Part shown: positions 26,901-34,145 of the stretch, piece after piece
How the letters are laid out: every line of letters starts with the position of its first letter
Position numbering within the stretch: the stretch's first letter is position 1
DNA from: Halorarius litoreus
GTDB taxonomy: Archaea > Halobacteriota > Halobacteria > Halobacteriales > Haloarculaceae
Assembly: GCF_024362405.1 (NCBI RefSeq)
Contig: NZ_CP101454.1
Location: 186,001-250,000, forward strand
Direction of reading: 5' to 3'
Length of the DNA: 64,000 nt
Translations under genes and position numbers: made by a program
The notes under the pieces: model-generated
Databases searched by the model: none
Told to the model about the DNA's origin: nothing
What the model saw: the letters and a program-made list of their open reading frames with translations, nothing else

Positions 26901-28538
26901 CTCCATCGAGGTGACCATCTCCTCGCGGATGTAGTCGAGCGGCGGGTTCGACACCTGCGCGAACAGCTGCTTGAAGTAGGTGAACAGCGGGCGGTTGAAC
27001 TCCGAGAGCACGGAGAGCGGCGTGTCGTCGCCCATCGAGCCGACGGGGTCCTTGCCGTCGCGGGCCATCGGCTCGACGAGGTGGTCCATCTCGTCGTGGG
27101 TGTAGCCGAACATCGCCTGCTGGCTCCGGAGGTTCGGCACCTCGGCGTGGGAGGTCCGGTCACTGCGATCGGCTACGTCGTCGATGCTGACCTGTTCCTG
27201 GTCGACCCACTCGCCGTACTTCTCGTCGACGAGGCCGTCGAACACCTCGGCGTCGGGGACGACGCGGCCCTGTTCGGGGTCGGCGAGGAACAGCTGGCCG
27301 GGCTGGAGCCGGCCGCGCTCGGTGATGTTCGCGGGGTCGTGGTCGAGCGCACCGGCCTCCGAGGCCATCACGAGCGTATTGTCGTCGAGGACGTCGTAGC
27401 GGCACGGCCGGAGGCCGTTGCGGTCGAGGACCGCGCCGATGCGGTCGCCGTCCGTCGCGGCCACGAGCGCGGGACCGTCCCACGGCTCGACGAGCGACGC
27501 GTGGTAGTCGTACCACTCGCGGCGCTCCTCCCGTACCCGATTGGCCTCACCGCGCCACGCCTCGGGGATGAGCATCCGGAGGGCGTGGGGCATGTCGCGG
27601 CCGCCCTGCATCAGCAGTTCGAGCGCGTTGTCAACCGAGGCGGTGTCGGACTGGTCCGGGTCGTCGATGATCGGCTTGATGGTCTCGATGTCGTCGCCGA
27701 ACTCCTCCGAGGCGATGTCCGTCTCGCGAGCCCGCATCCAGTTGATGTTCCCCTTGATGGTGTTGAACTCGCCGTTGTGGATGATGTTGCGGTAGGGGTG
27801 CGCGAGATGCCACGCGCCGAGCGTGTTCGTCGAGAAGCGGGCGTGGACCATCGCGAACGTGGAGGCCATCCGCTCGTCGGTGAGTTCGGGGAAGTAGGTC
27901 GGGAGCTGGTCGGCCTTCAGGAGGCCCTTGTAGACGACGGTCTTGCGGTCGAGCGAGCAGACGTAGAACCGCTCTGCGCCCGGGGGGCGCTCCTCCTCGA
28001 TGCGGTTCTCGACGGCGCGCCGACCGACGTACAGTTTGCGGTCGAACTCGTCGGCGTCGAACTCGCCGCTGGGACCGACGAACACCTGGACGACGCGCGG
28101 TTCGGAGTCCGCGGCAGTGGGGCCGAGGTCCGAGGCGTCGGTGGGCACGTCGCGCCAGTGGAGGGTTTCGAGGCCGTGCTCGGCAAAGGTCTCGTCGACG
28201 ATGCGGACGAGCTTCGCGCCGGCTTCCTCGCCAGTGGGGAGGAAGATGGTGCCGACAGCGTACTCACGCGCCGGCGGGAGGTCGACGTCCAGTTCCGCGC
28301 GGTAGAACTCGTCGGGAATCTGCAGGAGGATACCCGCGCCGTCGCCGGTGTTCTCGTCGGCGCCGGTCGTGCCGCGGTGTTCGAGGTTCTCCAGCAGTCG
28401 GATACCGTCCGCAACGGGCTGGTGCGAGCGGTCGCCGTCGAGGTCGAAGACGACGCCGACGCCGCAGTTCGCCCGGTAGTCTTCCGGGTCCGCGAGGAGA
28501 GAGACCTCCTCGTCGGAACCCTGCGTGCGCTCAGTCAT
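23991..28538 (-). CDS. gltB: Glutamate synthase large subunit
   Basis: A 1,515-aa glutamate synthase making glutamate from glutamine and 2-oxoglutarate in ammonium assimilation. The N-terminal nucleophile is Cys25 in ANCGVGVVFD, after a 24-residue propeptide. The class II amidotransferase domain runs to about residue 420; then a central domain, the FMN/2-oxoglutarate barrel (EGGEPPERFGTEKE, GSKPGEGGHLPGKKV, SGHSGGTGASP) with the 3Fe-4S cysteines in CVMARQCHTNTCPVG near residue 1120, and the C-terminal GXGXG beta-helix. No small subunit (gltD) lies beside it, so ferredoxin may be the electron donor. A 14-codon in-frame extension upstream crosses the promoter and is disfavoured. Confidence 0.95.
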   Translation of the reverse strand: MTERTQGSDEEVSLLADPEDYRANCGVGVVFDLDGDRSHQPVADGIRLLENLEHRGTTGADENTGDGAGILLQIPDEFYRAELDVDLPPAREYAVGTIFLPTGEEAGAKLVRIVDETFAEHGLETLHWRDVPTDASDLGPTAADSEPRVVQVFVGPSGEFDADEFDRKLYVGRRAVENRIEEERPPGAERFYVCSLDRKTVVYKGLLKADQLPTYFPELTDERMASTFAMVHARFSTNTLGAWHLAHPYRNIIHNGEFNTIKGNINWMRARETDIASEEFGDDIETIKPIIDDPDQSDTASVDNALELLMQGGRDMPHALRMLIPEAWRGEANRVREERREWYDYHASLVEPWDGPALVAATDGDRIGAVLDRNGLRPCRYDVLDDNTLVMASEAGALDHDPANITERGRLQPGQLFLADPEQGRVVPDAEVFDGLVDEKYGEWVDQEQVSIDDVADRSDRTSHAEVPNLRSQQAMFGYTHDEMDHLVEPMARDGKDPVGSMGDDTPLSVLSEFNRPLFTYFKQLFAQVSNPPLDYIREEMVTSMETRLGHQRNLLDETPEHARQLVCDSPILTDAETAAIKDLDADTGLSTAVVDITYESEETLEAAVRRVRMDATAAAQEHDIVVLSDKDAGKDRIPIPSLLATGGVHHHLVRNGLRNRVDLVVESGDPRAVHHVATLVGYGAGAVNPYLAYQSIADLVAGPDGADEETAISAYKKALEDGLLKTMAKMGISTVESYQGAQIFEAVGLDSDFVAEYFEGTPARTEGIEMEDIERDLRNRHAVAFDHTDEVDLERQGEYEHRSSGIFHEWNPKSVGALQQSVRQGDYDRYKDFASLMNEQHEQLQSLRGLLEFTSDRDPVDIDEVEPVSEIVTRFSTAAMSLGSLSPEAHENNSIAMNRLGGKSNTGEGGEPPERFGTEKECTVKQVASGRFGVTSEYLSNAEEIQIKMAQGSKPGEGGHLPGKKVNEMIAHVRFSTPGVGLISPPPLHDIYSIEDLKQLIHDLKAANPEADINVKLVSEAGIGTIAAGVAKANADVVHISGHSGGTGASPKTSIKNAGLPWELGLAEANQMLRSTELRSRIRVSVDGGMKTGRDVAVGALLGAEEYVFGTAPLVTSGCVMARQCHTNTCPVGVATQDENLRSRFPGQPQHVINYMTFIAQELREIMAELGYTELEEMIGRAEHLRQRTDVTQEKAKKLDLSSAIAQAPGTQRTKTREQDHEIDEALDWELIEQAQPALDDGKPVAIDSDISNNHRAVGATLSNRISTQVGGEGLPDDTISIDFTGTAGQSFGAFLQHGVTMSLTGSSNDYVGKGLSGGKLVVNTPDDAPYEPEKNILIGNVALYGATQGEAYINGMAGERFAVRNSGVKTVVESVGDHGCEYMTGGVVAVLGETGKNFAAGMSGGVAYVLDREGDFEEKVNYGMVSTTDDLDEKDRAMLRRLVENHVAYTDSDRGEYVLDHWEEELEHVVKVMPDAYAGVLEEGAADVREELPESPSAAAEADADTGFVSSDD

Positions 28539-28609
28539 ACAGGTACGTGGCCGAATAGCACATAAGAGGCTTCTCCTCAAGGACTAAGGGTTGACTAACC
28601 CCCAGCAAG

Positions 28610-28660
28610 GTGCCTAATATCAATATTAAGAATTGGGCTCCGGGGTTAAAACGTCCTGTC
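28610..28660 (-). promoter_or_regulatory. Likely gltB promoter
   Basis: An AT-rich tract CTAATATCAATATTAAG at 28614-28630, partly palindromic, lies 75-90 bases upstream of gltB in otherwise GC-rich DNA. GGGTTAACC-like TTAACC boxes flank it on the gene side (GGTTGACTAACC near 28589). It could be a TATA box plus a nitrogen-regulated operator; only the AT-rich box is seen directly. Confidence 0.4.
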
Positions 28661-28807
28661 TCGTGGGCAGTTCGTAGTCGATTCGTTCGTGTATCGCCCG
28701 TATAGTGCTGACGAACGTGGAAATATTGGACGGACGTGGATACGAAACGTTCACGGTCTGTAGAGTTTCACGGTCGTTCACGGGTCTCGGTGGGGGGTCG
28801 CGTTGCG

Positions 28808-29158
28808 TCAGTCGCTCGCTACGTCCGACGTGGCGTCGGCGGGTTCGACGTGAATCGTCCCATCGCTCCGGACCGTGACCGCGTAGCCGTGATACGGGAA
28901 CGTGACCGTACCGGACGGCAGCGCCCGGTCGGGCGCGTCCGGTGTGAACAACGCGTCGAGCGCATCGGGGTCGATAGCCGAATAGAGGGGAGTGATAGTG
29001 TCGGCACGGCCGATTCCGGACGTTGGCGACAAGTCGGGTATCGGACTGACCCCCGACGCGGCTGCGACGGCCTGCACGACACCGCTGCTTACCCGTTCGC
29101 TATCGGAGAGCTGGTAGGTGAAGCCCGAGTCGCTGGCCCGGTGGGACGTGTCGGTCAT
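28808..29158 (-). CDS. HalOD1 output-domain protein
   Basis: A 116-aa acidic protein that fits halobacterial output domain 1. The pattern is VVQAVAAASGVSPIPDLSP, then PLYSAIDPDALDALF, then GTVTFPYHGYAVTVRSDGTIHVEP. HalOD1 proteins are found alone or fused to receiver domains in haloarchaea and are thought to act in signalling; the biochemical role is not known. It lies just downstream of the Bat-like regulator on the same strand with 65 bases between, containing its own TATA-like GGTATAAC at about 29211-29218. Confidence 0.85.
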   Translation of the reverse strand: MTDTSHRASDSGFTYQLSDSERVSSGVVQAVAAASGVSPIPDLSPTSGIGRADTITPLYSAIDPDALDALFTPDAPDRALPSGTVTFPYHGYAVTVRSDGTIHVEPADATSDVASD

Positions 29159-29223
29159 GGTGGTCGGTAGTCCCGTCGTACGGGTCAGTCTCGCCGTTAC
29201 CTATGCAATCCCGTTATACCGAC

Positions 29224-29889
29224 TCACTCGCCGCCGGGCGGGCCGTGGATGAGCGTGCTAGCGATGAGGTTTCGATAGCCGCGGCGGAGTCGTGACGACA
29301 GCGCCTGTCGCGTGATTCCGAGCTGCGCGGCGAGGGACTGCTGGTCGGTCGCAGAGGGGTCGCGATAGTACCCCTCCCGGTAGGCGAGCACGAGCGCGGC
29401 GTGCTGTTGGGGCGTGAGGTTGTACTCGGTGCCGGTCACCATCTCGGAGAGCCGACTGAGCCGCCTGAGCGTCACGTTGATGTCGTGGTCGGAACAGTAC
29501 TGCTGGAAGTCCGAGAACTGAACGGCGCGTTCGGCGCGCAGTTCGAACGTCCAGCCCTCGACCGATCCCGTCGCAGCGAGGACCGTCACCCCGGTCGCCG
29601 GAATCGCACTCATGATGCCCAGGTGGTCGGGCTGCCACTCGGCGCGGAACAGCCCCTTGGTCCCCAAGTCCTCCATCAACGCTGCCGACCGAATCTCGGG
29701 GAGGCCGTCGAACACCTCCCGGATGGCCGCCATGTCACCGCCAGCGTCGTTGACCCAGAAGTACGGCATCACCGTGTCATCGCTCGGGACGACCCGGTCC
29801 AGTTCGAGCGTCGCCTCGGGCCGGGGGTCGAACACGGCTCCGAGCGGGAAGTCGGCCGGCGGAATCGTGAACTCGGCAATCGATGCCAT
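29224..29889 (-). CDS. Bacterio-opsin activator (Bat)-like HTH-10 transcription regulator
   Basis: A 221-aa regulator. The N-terminal ~150 residues match the Bat-associated sensor domain (VMPYFWVNDAGGD, GLFRAEWQPDHLGIMSAI, WTFELRAERAVQFSDFQQYC). The C-terminal HTH_10 helix-turn-helix reads LTPQQHAALVLAYREGYY, then QQSLAAQLGITRQALSSRL. There is no GAF or PAS domain, so this is the short form common in haloarchaea. The target genes are unknown; adjacency to a HalOD1 gene suggests joint signalling. The start MASIAEFTIPP was taken because the longer frame enters the att-like repeat. Confidence 0.85.
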   Translation of the reverse strand: MASIAEFTIPPADFPLGAVFDPRPEATLELDRVVPSDDTVMPYFWVNDAGGDMAAIREVFDGLPEIRSAALMEDLGTKGLFRAEWQPDHLGIMSAIPATGVTVLAATGSVEGWTFELRAERAVQFSDFQQYCSDHDINVTLRRLSRLSEMVTGTEYNLTPQQHAALVLAYREGYYRDPSATDQQSLAAQLGITRQALSSRLRRGYRNLIASTLIHGPPGGE

Positions 29890-29981
29890 AGCCCGGCTTC
29901 GACGGCACGGCGCTTCAATCCCCGTTCGACCTATCAGGGAATCGTCCTGCTGAGACGACGAGAGGCGACCGCGGACGGGTG

Positions 29982-30009
29982 GCTCGGTAGTTCTTCGCGA
30001 AGTACGCCG
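29982..30009 (-). repeat. attL-like direct repeat (orphan copy of proS 3' end)
   Basis: Orphan 28-base copy with two mismatches to the proS end at 31000-31027. One mismatch turns the proS TGA stop into CGA. Confidence 0.65.
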
Positions 30010-30184
30010 AGGGGTTATCAGATTCGTATTCGTACCAGCGGCAAAGACGCAATACTGGGCGGCAAAGTCGGCGTTCGTCGGCGAGAAGGTGCTCGACACT
30101 CCTACTGAGCTAGACCAACTCATGGACACTGAGCAGTTTGAGCGGATAATTAAAGGAGGCTACATGAATATGAGTGCGAAGTAA
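30010..30184 (+). pseudogene. Start-less open frame beginning at the att-like repeat
   Basis: An open frame continues out of the left repeat and ends at TAA (30182-30184). It reads REVRRGVIRFVFVPAAKTQY, then a stretch ending FERIIKGGYMNMSAK. The first ATG is only 20 codons before the end, so it looks like the 3' part of a gene cut at the att site. Elements that integrate within their own integrase gene leave such fragments, but no integrase motif can be recognised here. Weakly supported. Confidence 0.3.
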
Positions 30185-30257
30185 ATCACCGAGTAATCAG
30201 CAAGTATCTACATTGAATTAGTAGCTAATCGACCCTCTCTTGTTGATATATCCCAAA

Positions 30258-30266
30258 CATATATAC
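30258..30266 (+). promoter_or_regulatory. TATA box of the element gene
   Basis: CATATATAC lies 24 bases before the ATG at 30290, matching the spacing of a leaderless archaeal transcript. Confidence 0.55.
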
Positions 30267-30289
30267 AGGCCGACATTGACGTTTGTTTG

Positions 30290-30802
30290 ATGGGAACTCG
30301 GTCAGGACTTCAGTCACAGGTTGACCCACTCTGGACAGAAGACGAACTGGATGACTTCCTCAATCTCCAAGGAGGGGCCATCATCAGCAAAGAGAAAAAG
30401 CAACGTGACGCACTGGCCAAGCAGATCGAACAACAGTCCACCTATCCGACATCGAACATTCGGAGGCTCATTTCTGCGATGCTTGGGTGGAAGAACAACA
30501 GCGCAGCGGTTGCGCTATGGTCAGGGCACATAGAGAAAGCCGAGGAAATTCGCGGGAGACCCTATCGAGACGCGAAAGACGTCGAGGATGCTCTGATTGA
30601 GCGAGTGGTACAACCTGCTTACGAAGAGCAGGATATCGACAAGATGGAAGCGATGGAGGGAACGCTTCCCATCATGGAGACATCTGTAATCGCACAACTC
30701 CGGCCCGAAATCTGGAAGAACGAACAGAAGGCCCGGAAGCGAGTACAAGAGGCTATCGACGAATACGTGGAGAAGAAGAACTGGAACGAGCCATCCGGCT
30801 AG
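30290..30802 (+). CDS. Unrecognised protein of the AT-rich element
   Basis: A 170-aa soluble, mostly helical protein I do not recognise. It is less acidic and richer in Lys, Gln and Ile than its neighbours (for example ISKEKKQRDALAKQIEQQST and a C-terminal KNEQKARKRVQEAIDEYVEK). The codons are AT-rich, unlike the rest of the window, pointing to recent transfer. A strong TATA box 24 bases upstream supports expression and the ATG start. It is the only intact gene of the putative element. No motifs for nuclease, toxin or replication protein could be seen. Confidence 0.7.
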   Translation: MGTRSGLQSQVDPLWTEDELDDFLNLQGGAIISKEKKQRDALAKQIEQQSTYPTSNIRRLISAMLGWKNNSAAVALWSGHIEKAEEIRGRPYRDAKDVEDALIERVVQPAYEEQDIDKMEAMEGTLPIMETSVIAQLRPEIWKNEQKARKRVQEAIDEYVEKKNWNEPSG

Positions 30803-31001
30803 CTAAATCGTTCAGTATCCGAAACGCGAGCATACTCACCGCTCTATTGTGCCATCGAGTCCTGCGCTGCAACTGCTACAATAGCTGTAGAGACGATTGA
30901 TGACGCCGTCCTTCGTGGCGGCGCTGTTCTTTGGGCCCCCGAGTAACCGCTTCGCTCAACGAGTTGAGAGAAAGAAGTTGAGGAACGTTTCTATAAGCAG
31001 C

Positions 31002-32477
31002 TCAGTAGTTCTTGGCGAAGTACGCCGTCTCCGTCGCTTCCTCGCCACAGACCCCGCAGGTGTCGTGGACGGGCTCCTCGTCGTCGTCGAGCGGGAGCAT
31101 GACGATTTCGGCGGCGATCTGGTCCTTGATTTCGGCCTCGCAGTCCTCGTTCCCACACCAGCCAGTTTTGACGTAGCCGCCGTGCTGGCCGATCGTTCCC
31201 AGAATCTCGTTGCGGCCGTGCGCCTCGTGGATGTGGTCCTCGAGGTTCTCCTCGGCGGCGGCGTACAGTTTCGCGTACACCGTATCGAGCGCCTCCTCGG
31301 TGGCCTCCACGAGGTCGTCACGCGAGGCGACCTCGTTCTCGCCGTCGGGACGGTGGACGAGCGTGATCTCCTCGTCTTCGACCTCGTTGGGGCCGACCTC
31401 GATGCGGACGGGGACGCCCTTCAGCTCCCACTCGTTGAACTTGAAGCCGGGGTTGCGCTCCTCGCGGTCGTCGAGTTCGACCCGAACGCCGGCGTCGTCG
31501 AGGTCCGCGGCCAGTCCCGCACAGTACTCGAGCACCTCCTCGCGGGTGTCCTCCTGCCAGATGGGGACGATGACGACCTGTTCGGGCGCGAGCTTGGGGG
31601 GCAGGACGAGCCCCTGGTCGTCGGAGTGGGTCATGATGAGCCCGCCGAGTGCGCGCCACGACAGCCCCCACGAGGTCGTGTGACAGACCTTCTCCTCCTC
31701 GTCCTCGGCGCGGTAGGTGAGGTCGTACGCCTCCGCGAAGCCGGTGCCGAGGTAGTGACTCGTGCAGGCCTGCAGCGACTTCCCGTCGGGCATCATCGCC
31801 TCGACGGTCGTGGTGGTGTCGGCGCCGGGGAACTTGTCGTGGTTGGGCTTGCGACCCTTCAGCCCGGGCATCGCCAGCACCTCCTCGTACAGCCGGTGGT
31901 ACTGGTCGAGGCGGGTCATCGTCTCGTCCCACGCTTCCTCCTCGGTCTCGTGGGCGGTGTGGCCCTCCTGCCAGAGGAACTCCTTCGTGCGGATGAACGG
32001 CTTCGTGTCGGTGGCCTCCCACCGCACGACCGAACACCACTGATTGAGTTGGAGCGGGAGGTCACGGTGCGAGCGCGTCCACTGGGCCATGTACGGCGTG
32101 ATGATGGACTCCGAGGTGGGGCGGATGGCGAGTCGCTCCTCTAACTCCTCGTGGCCGCCGTGAGTGACCCACGCGACCTCGGGGTCGAACCCCTCGACGA
32201 TGTCCTTCTCCGCTTCGAGGTACGACTCGGGAATCATCATCGGGAAGTAGGCGTTCTGCGCGCCCTCCTCCTTGAACCAGCCGTCGAGGTAGTTCTGGAG
32301 TCGCTCCCACAGCGCGTAGCCGCGGGGGCGACAGACGATGAACCCGCCCATCGGCGCGTAGTCCGCGAGGGCCGCCTTCTGGACGACCTCGGCGTACCAC
32401 TTCCCGGTACTGTACTCCTTGGACTCGGTGATGCCGAGCTCCTGGTCGGATTGCTCGTTCTGCTCGGTGTCGCTCAT
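31002..32477 (-). CDS. proS: Prolyl-tRNA synthetase (archaeal/eukaryotic type)
   Basis: ProS charges tRNA-Pro. The 491-aa protein is the class II, archaeal/eukaryotic-type enzyme: motif 2 around VVRWEATDTKPFIRTKEFLW, motif 3 around LIMTHSDDQGLVLPPKLAP, and motif 1 near IRPTSESIITPYM. The anticodon-binding domain is followed by the C-terminal zinc domain (WCGNEDC and TCGVCGEEA) and a terminal Tyr (AKNY), typical of this form. TTTAAG at 32502-32507, 25 bases upstream, indicates a leaderless transcript. The last 28 bases are duplicated at 29982, so this 3' end appears to have been an integration site. Confidence 0.96.
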   Translation of the reverse strand: MSDTEQNEQSDQELGITESKEYSTGKWYAEVVQKAALADYAPMGGFIVCRPRGYALWERLQNYLDGWFKEEGAQNAYFPMMIPESYLEAEKDIVEGFDPEVAWVTHGGHEELEERLAIRPTSESIITPYMAQWTRSHRDLPLQLNQWCSVVRWEATDTKPFIRTKEFLWQEGHTAHETEEEAWDETMTRLDQYHRLYEEVLAMPGLKGRKPNHDKFPGADTTTTVEAMMPDGKSLQACTSHYLGTGFAEAYDLTYRAEDEEEKVCHTTSWGLSWRALGGLIMTHSDDQGLVLPPKLAPEQVVIVPIWQEDTREEVLEYCAGLAADLDDAGVRVELDDREERNPGFKFNEWELKGVPVRIEVGPNEVEDEEITLVHRPDGENEVASRDDLVEATEEALDTVYAKLYAAAEENLEDHIHEAHGRNEILGTIGQHGGYVKTGWCGNEDCEAEIKDQIAAEIVMLPLDDDEEPVHDTCGVCGEEATETAYFAKNY

Positions 32478-32500
32478 ATCTTGTTGTGATTCAGGGATGG

Positions 32501-32507
32501 CTTAAAC
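32501..32507 (-). promoter_or_regulatory. TATA box of proS
   Basis: On the minus strand GTTTAAG precedes the proS ATG by about 25 bases, the leaderless spacing. Confidence 0.5.
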
Positions 32508-32643
32508 ACGGTGCGTTTCGCTCGCCAGGATTCATCGGTTCGGTGTTGGGTGTCGAGCCCGAAGCTGGAACTGCCGATGGGATCAGCAATCGCTCTCACG
32601 TTGTCGTGCCAACAACCGACCAGGTCGAGTGATAGTGGGTAGC

Positions 32644-32700
32644 CTAGCGGCCACCCGGTGGGAGGAGGGGGCGGACGACGACGAAGACGCGTCCGGACAT
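32644..32700 (-). CDS. 18-residue mini-ORF with overlapping hairpin
   Basis: A tiny frame MSGRVFVVVRPLLPPGGR with an ATG 26 bases below a TATA-like GTTAAGCC (32725-32730), so a leaderless transcript is plausible. An 8-bp stem, GGGTAGCC with GGCCACCC (32637-32644, 32649-32656), overlaps its stop codon and could terminate the transcript. It holds three prolines and four valines. It sits on the same strand between DUF2061 and proS, but proS has its own promoter. It might be a leader peptide, a microprotein or chance. Confidence 0.35.
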   Translation of the reverse strand: MSGRVFVVVRPLLPPGGR

Positions 32701-32753
32701 GGTCGGAGACAGTTCCGCACAGGGCTTAACCGTACCGCACCCGTGCCACATCA

Positions 32754-32981
32754 TCACAACCCCCACGCGATGCGGTCCCAGAGCCGCTCGTAGCCGTAGT
32801 ACGTCAGCGTCTTCACGACGTTCGTCAGCAGGCCGATGGAGAGCGCGTCGCTCACGTCGCCGACGACGAGATACGCGACGGTGATAGAGACGAGCACCAT
32901 CACCAGCCGGTAGCACGCGGTCTTCACGACCGCGCGCCGACGCGCCTGCAGCGGCGCACGGAACTGCCTGTGGAGATTCAC
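32754..32981 (-). CDS. DUF2061 small membrane protein
   Basis: A 75-aa protein with two hydrophobic helices (LVMVLVSITVAYLVV and ALSIGLLTNVVKTLTYYGYE). It fits DUF2061 with RRAVVKTACYRLV at the start and KTLTYYGYERLWDRIAWG at the end. Function unknown. A GTG start giving NLHRQFRAP was chosen. The ATG 15 codons upstream lies only about 5 bases from the TATA box CTATATAAAA (33028-33037) and so probably precedes the transcript start. Confidence 0.75.
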   Translation of the reverse strand: MNLHRQFRAPLQARRRAVVKTACYRLVMVLVSITVAYLVVGDVSDALSIGLLTNVVKTLTYYGYERLWDRIAWGL

Positions 32982-33027
32982 ACCAGATAGAGGCTGGGAA
33001 GCGTAAGAAACCACTCGGAGTTTCAAA

Positions 33028-33037
33028 TTTTATATAG
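33028..33037 (-). promoter_or_regulatory. TATA box of DUF2061 gene
   Basis: On the minus strand CTATATAAAA in an AT-rich spacer between azlD and the DUF2061 gene. Places the transcript start near 33005 and supports the GTG start at 32981. Confidence 0.5.
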
Positions 33038-33056
33038 AGTAACTGATTTGAGTTAC

Positions 33057-33419
33057 TTAGATGGACCCCAGCAGCAGTAGCGCAACCATCCCAGCGACGA
33101 TGGTGGCGAGGATGTCCTCGGTGTACCACGCGACGACTGCCGCCACGATACCCGCGAGCAGACGGTCGCTGCCGAACAGTTCGCCGAGCGCAGCGACTGG
33201 GCCGAGCCCCGTCTCGACCACGGGCGTTCCCTCGACGGTGAGGAACGCCGGCACCACGAGCGCCGCCAGCACCGCGGCGGGGACGAGTCGCAACAGCCGT
33301 TCGGCCCGCGGCGGCACGTCGAACCGCTCGTAGAGGAAGATGAACGACGCGCGGATGGCGAACGTTCCGAGCCCCCCGAGGACGATGGCCGTCCAGATGA
33401 CGAGGTCCGAGGCAGTCAC
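33057..33419 (-). CDS. azlD: AzlD family branched-chain amino acid exporter subunit
   Basis: A 120-aa membrane protein with four hydrophobic segments (LVIWTAIVLGGLGTFAIRAS at the start, then LLRLVPAAVLAALVVPAFL). AzlD is the small subunit that works with AzlC to export branched-chain amino acids and analogues. The GTG start overlaps the azlC stop in GTGA, so the two are translationally coupled. A longer frame would lie wholly inside azlC. Confidence 0.88.
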   Translation of the reverse strand: MTASDLVIWTAIVLGGLGTFAIRASFIFLYERFDVPPRAERLLRLVPAAVLAALVVPAFLTVEGTPVVETGLGPVAALGELFGSDRLLAGIVAAVVAWYTEDILATIVAGMVALLLLGSI

Positions 33420-34093
33420 GCGCCCACCTCCTCGACGGTGAATCCGGCGACGAGCCCGGACATCGCGCCGACCAACAGCCCGAGTTCGAAGGGGACGCCC
33501 ACGGCGAGCGTCGCCACCACCCCACCGACGATGGCGGCCGTCCCGGTGGCGGCGTCCTCGAGGTTCGGCACGAGCAGCGCGAGGAACGTCAGCGGGACCC
33601 CGAACTCCAGCGGTAGCCAGTCGGGGACGTTCGCCCCGAGGACGAGCCCCACGACCGTACACACCTGCCAGACGACCCACAGCGGCAGCGCCGCCCCGAG
33701 GAAGAACGCGACCTCAGACACCGCCGACCCCCGAAAGCGCGTCACCGAGAGCGCATACGTCTGGTCGGTTAGCACGTAGGCGACGAGCGAGCGGACCCGT
33801 GCCGTGACCCCCTCGAAGTGCGGTGCGATGGAGGCGCTGTACATCGTCATCCGCAGGTTGATGACGAGGATGATGGCGACGACGATGGGGAGCGGCGACC
33901 CCCCGCCCAGGAGTTCGATGGCGGCAAGCTGCGCCGCCCCTGCGAACACGATCACGGAGAGCCCAACCGCTTGCGCCGGCGAGAGCCCGGCGTTCACCGC
34001 CGCGGCCCCGGCGACGAGCCCGAAGGGGACGACGCCCACGAGGACGGGGACGACCGTGCGCGCCCCCTCCAGAAAGTCGCCGCGGCGAGTCAT
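33416..34093 (-). CDS. azlC: AzlC family branched-chain amino acid permease
   Basis: A 225-aa membrane protein with about six to eight hydrophobic segments. The AzlC motifs are VGVVPFGLVAGAAAVNAGLS, SVIVFAGAAQLAAIELL, LVINLRMTMYSASIAPHF, and LVAYVLTDQTYALSVTRF. It is the large subunit of the branched-chain amino acid exporter and pairs with the overlapping azlD. Length matches the family. Confidence 0.92.
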   Translation of the reverse strand: MTRRGDFLEGARTVVPVLVGVVPFGLVAGAAAVNAGLSPAQAVGLSVIVFAGAAQLAAIELLGGGSPLPIVVAIILVINLRMTMYSASIAPHFEGVTARVRSLVAYVLTDQTYALSVTRFRGSAVSEVAFFLGAALPLWVVWQVCTVVGLVLGANVPDWLPLEFGVPLTFLALLVPNLEDAATGTAAIVGGVVATLAVGVPFELGLLVGAMSGLVAGFTVEEVGA

Positions 34094-34145
34094 AGCTGAC
34101 CCTCCACCGTTCGGCGTGAAGGTGGTGTCGGTTCCGCGGTCCGCC

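Larger units (their letters stand above)
29890..30289. other. 400-bp gap: regulator upstream region, att copy, AT-rich element start
   Basis: The first 90 bases are GC-rich and probably carry the regulator's promoter. The copy of the proS 3' end sits at 29982-30009. GC content then falls visibly. A start-less open frame (listed separately) runs to 30184, and the promoter of the next gene lies at 30258-30266. Confidence 0.6.
29982..31027. mobile_element. Putative small integrated element bounded by copies of the proS 3' end
   Basis: The 28 bases at 29982-30009 (GCTCGGTAGTTCTTCGCGAA and onward) repeat at 31000-31027 (GCTCAGTAGTTCTTGGCGAA and onward) with 26 identities, in direct orientation. 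The right copy is the true 3' end of proS including its TGA stop. The left copy is an orphan in which the stop is changed. The DNA between is much more AT-rich than the window and encodes one unrecognised protein plus a start-less fragment. This is the layout left by site-specific integration into the 3' end of a conserved gene, which the element's own copy restores. No integrase gene is recognised inside, so it may be a remnant. Confidence 0.6.

Noticed and set aside
32478..32700. Classical leader-peptide attenuation of proS by the Pro-rich mini-ORF
   Set aside because: proS has its own TATA box at leaderless distance, 140 bases below the mini-ORF, so its main transcript would not contain the leader. 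Kept only as a weaker possibility.
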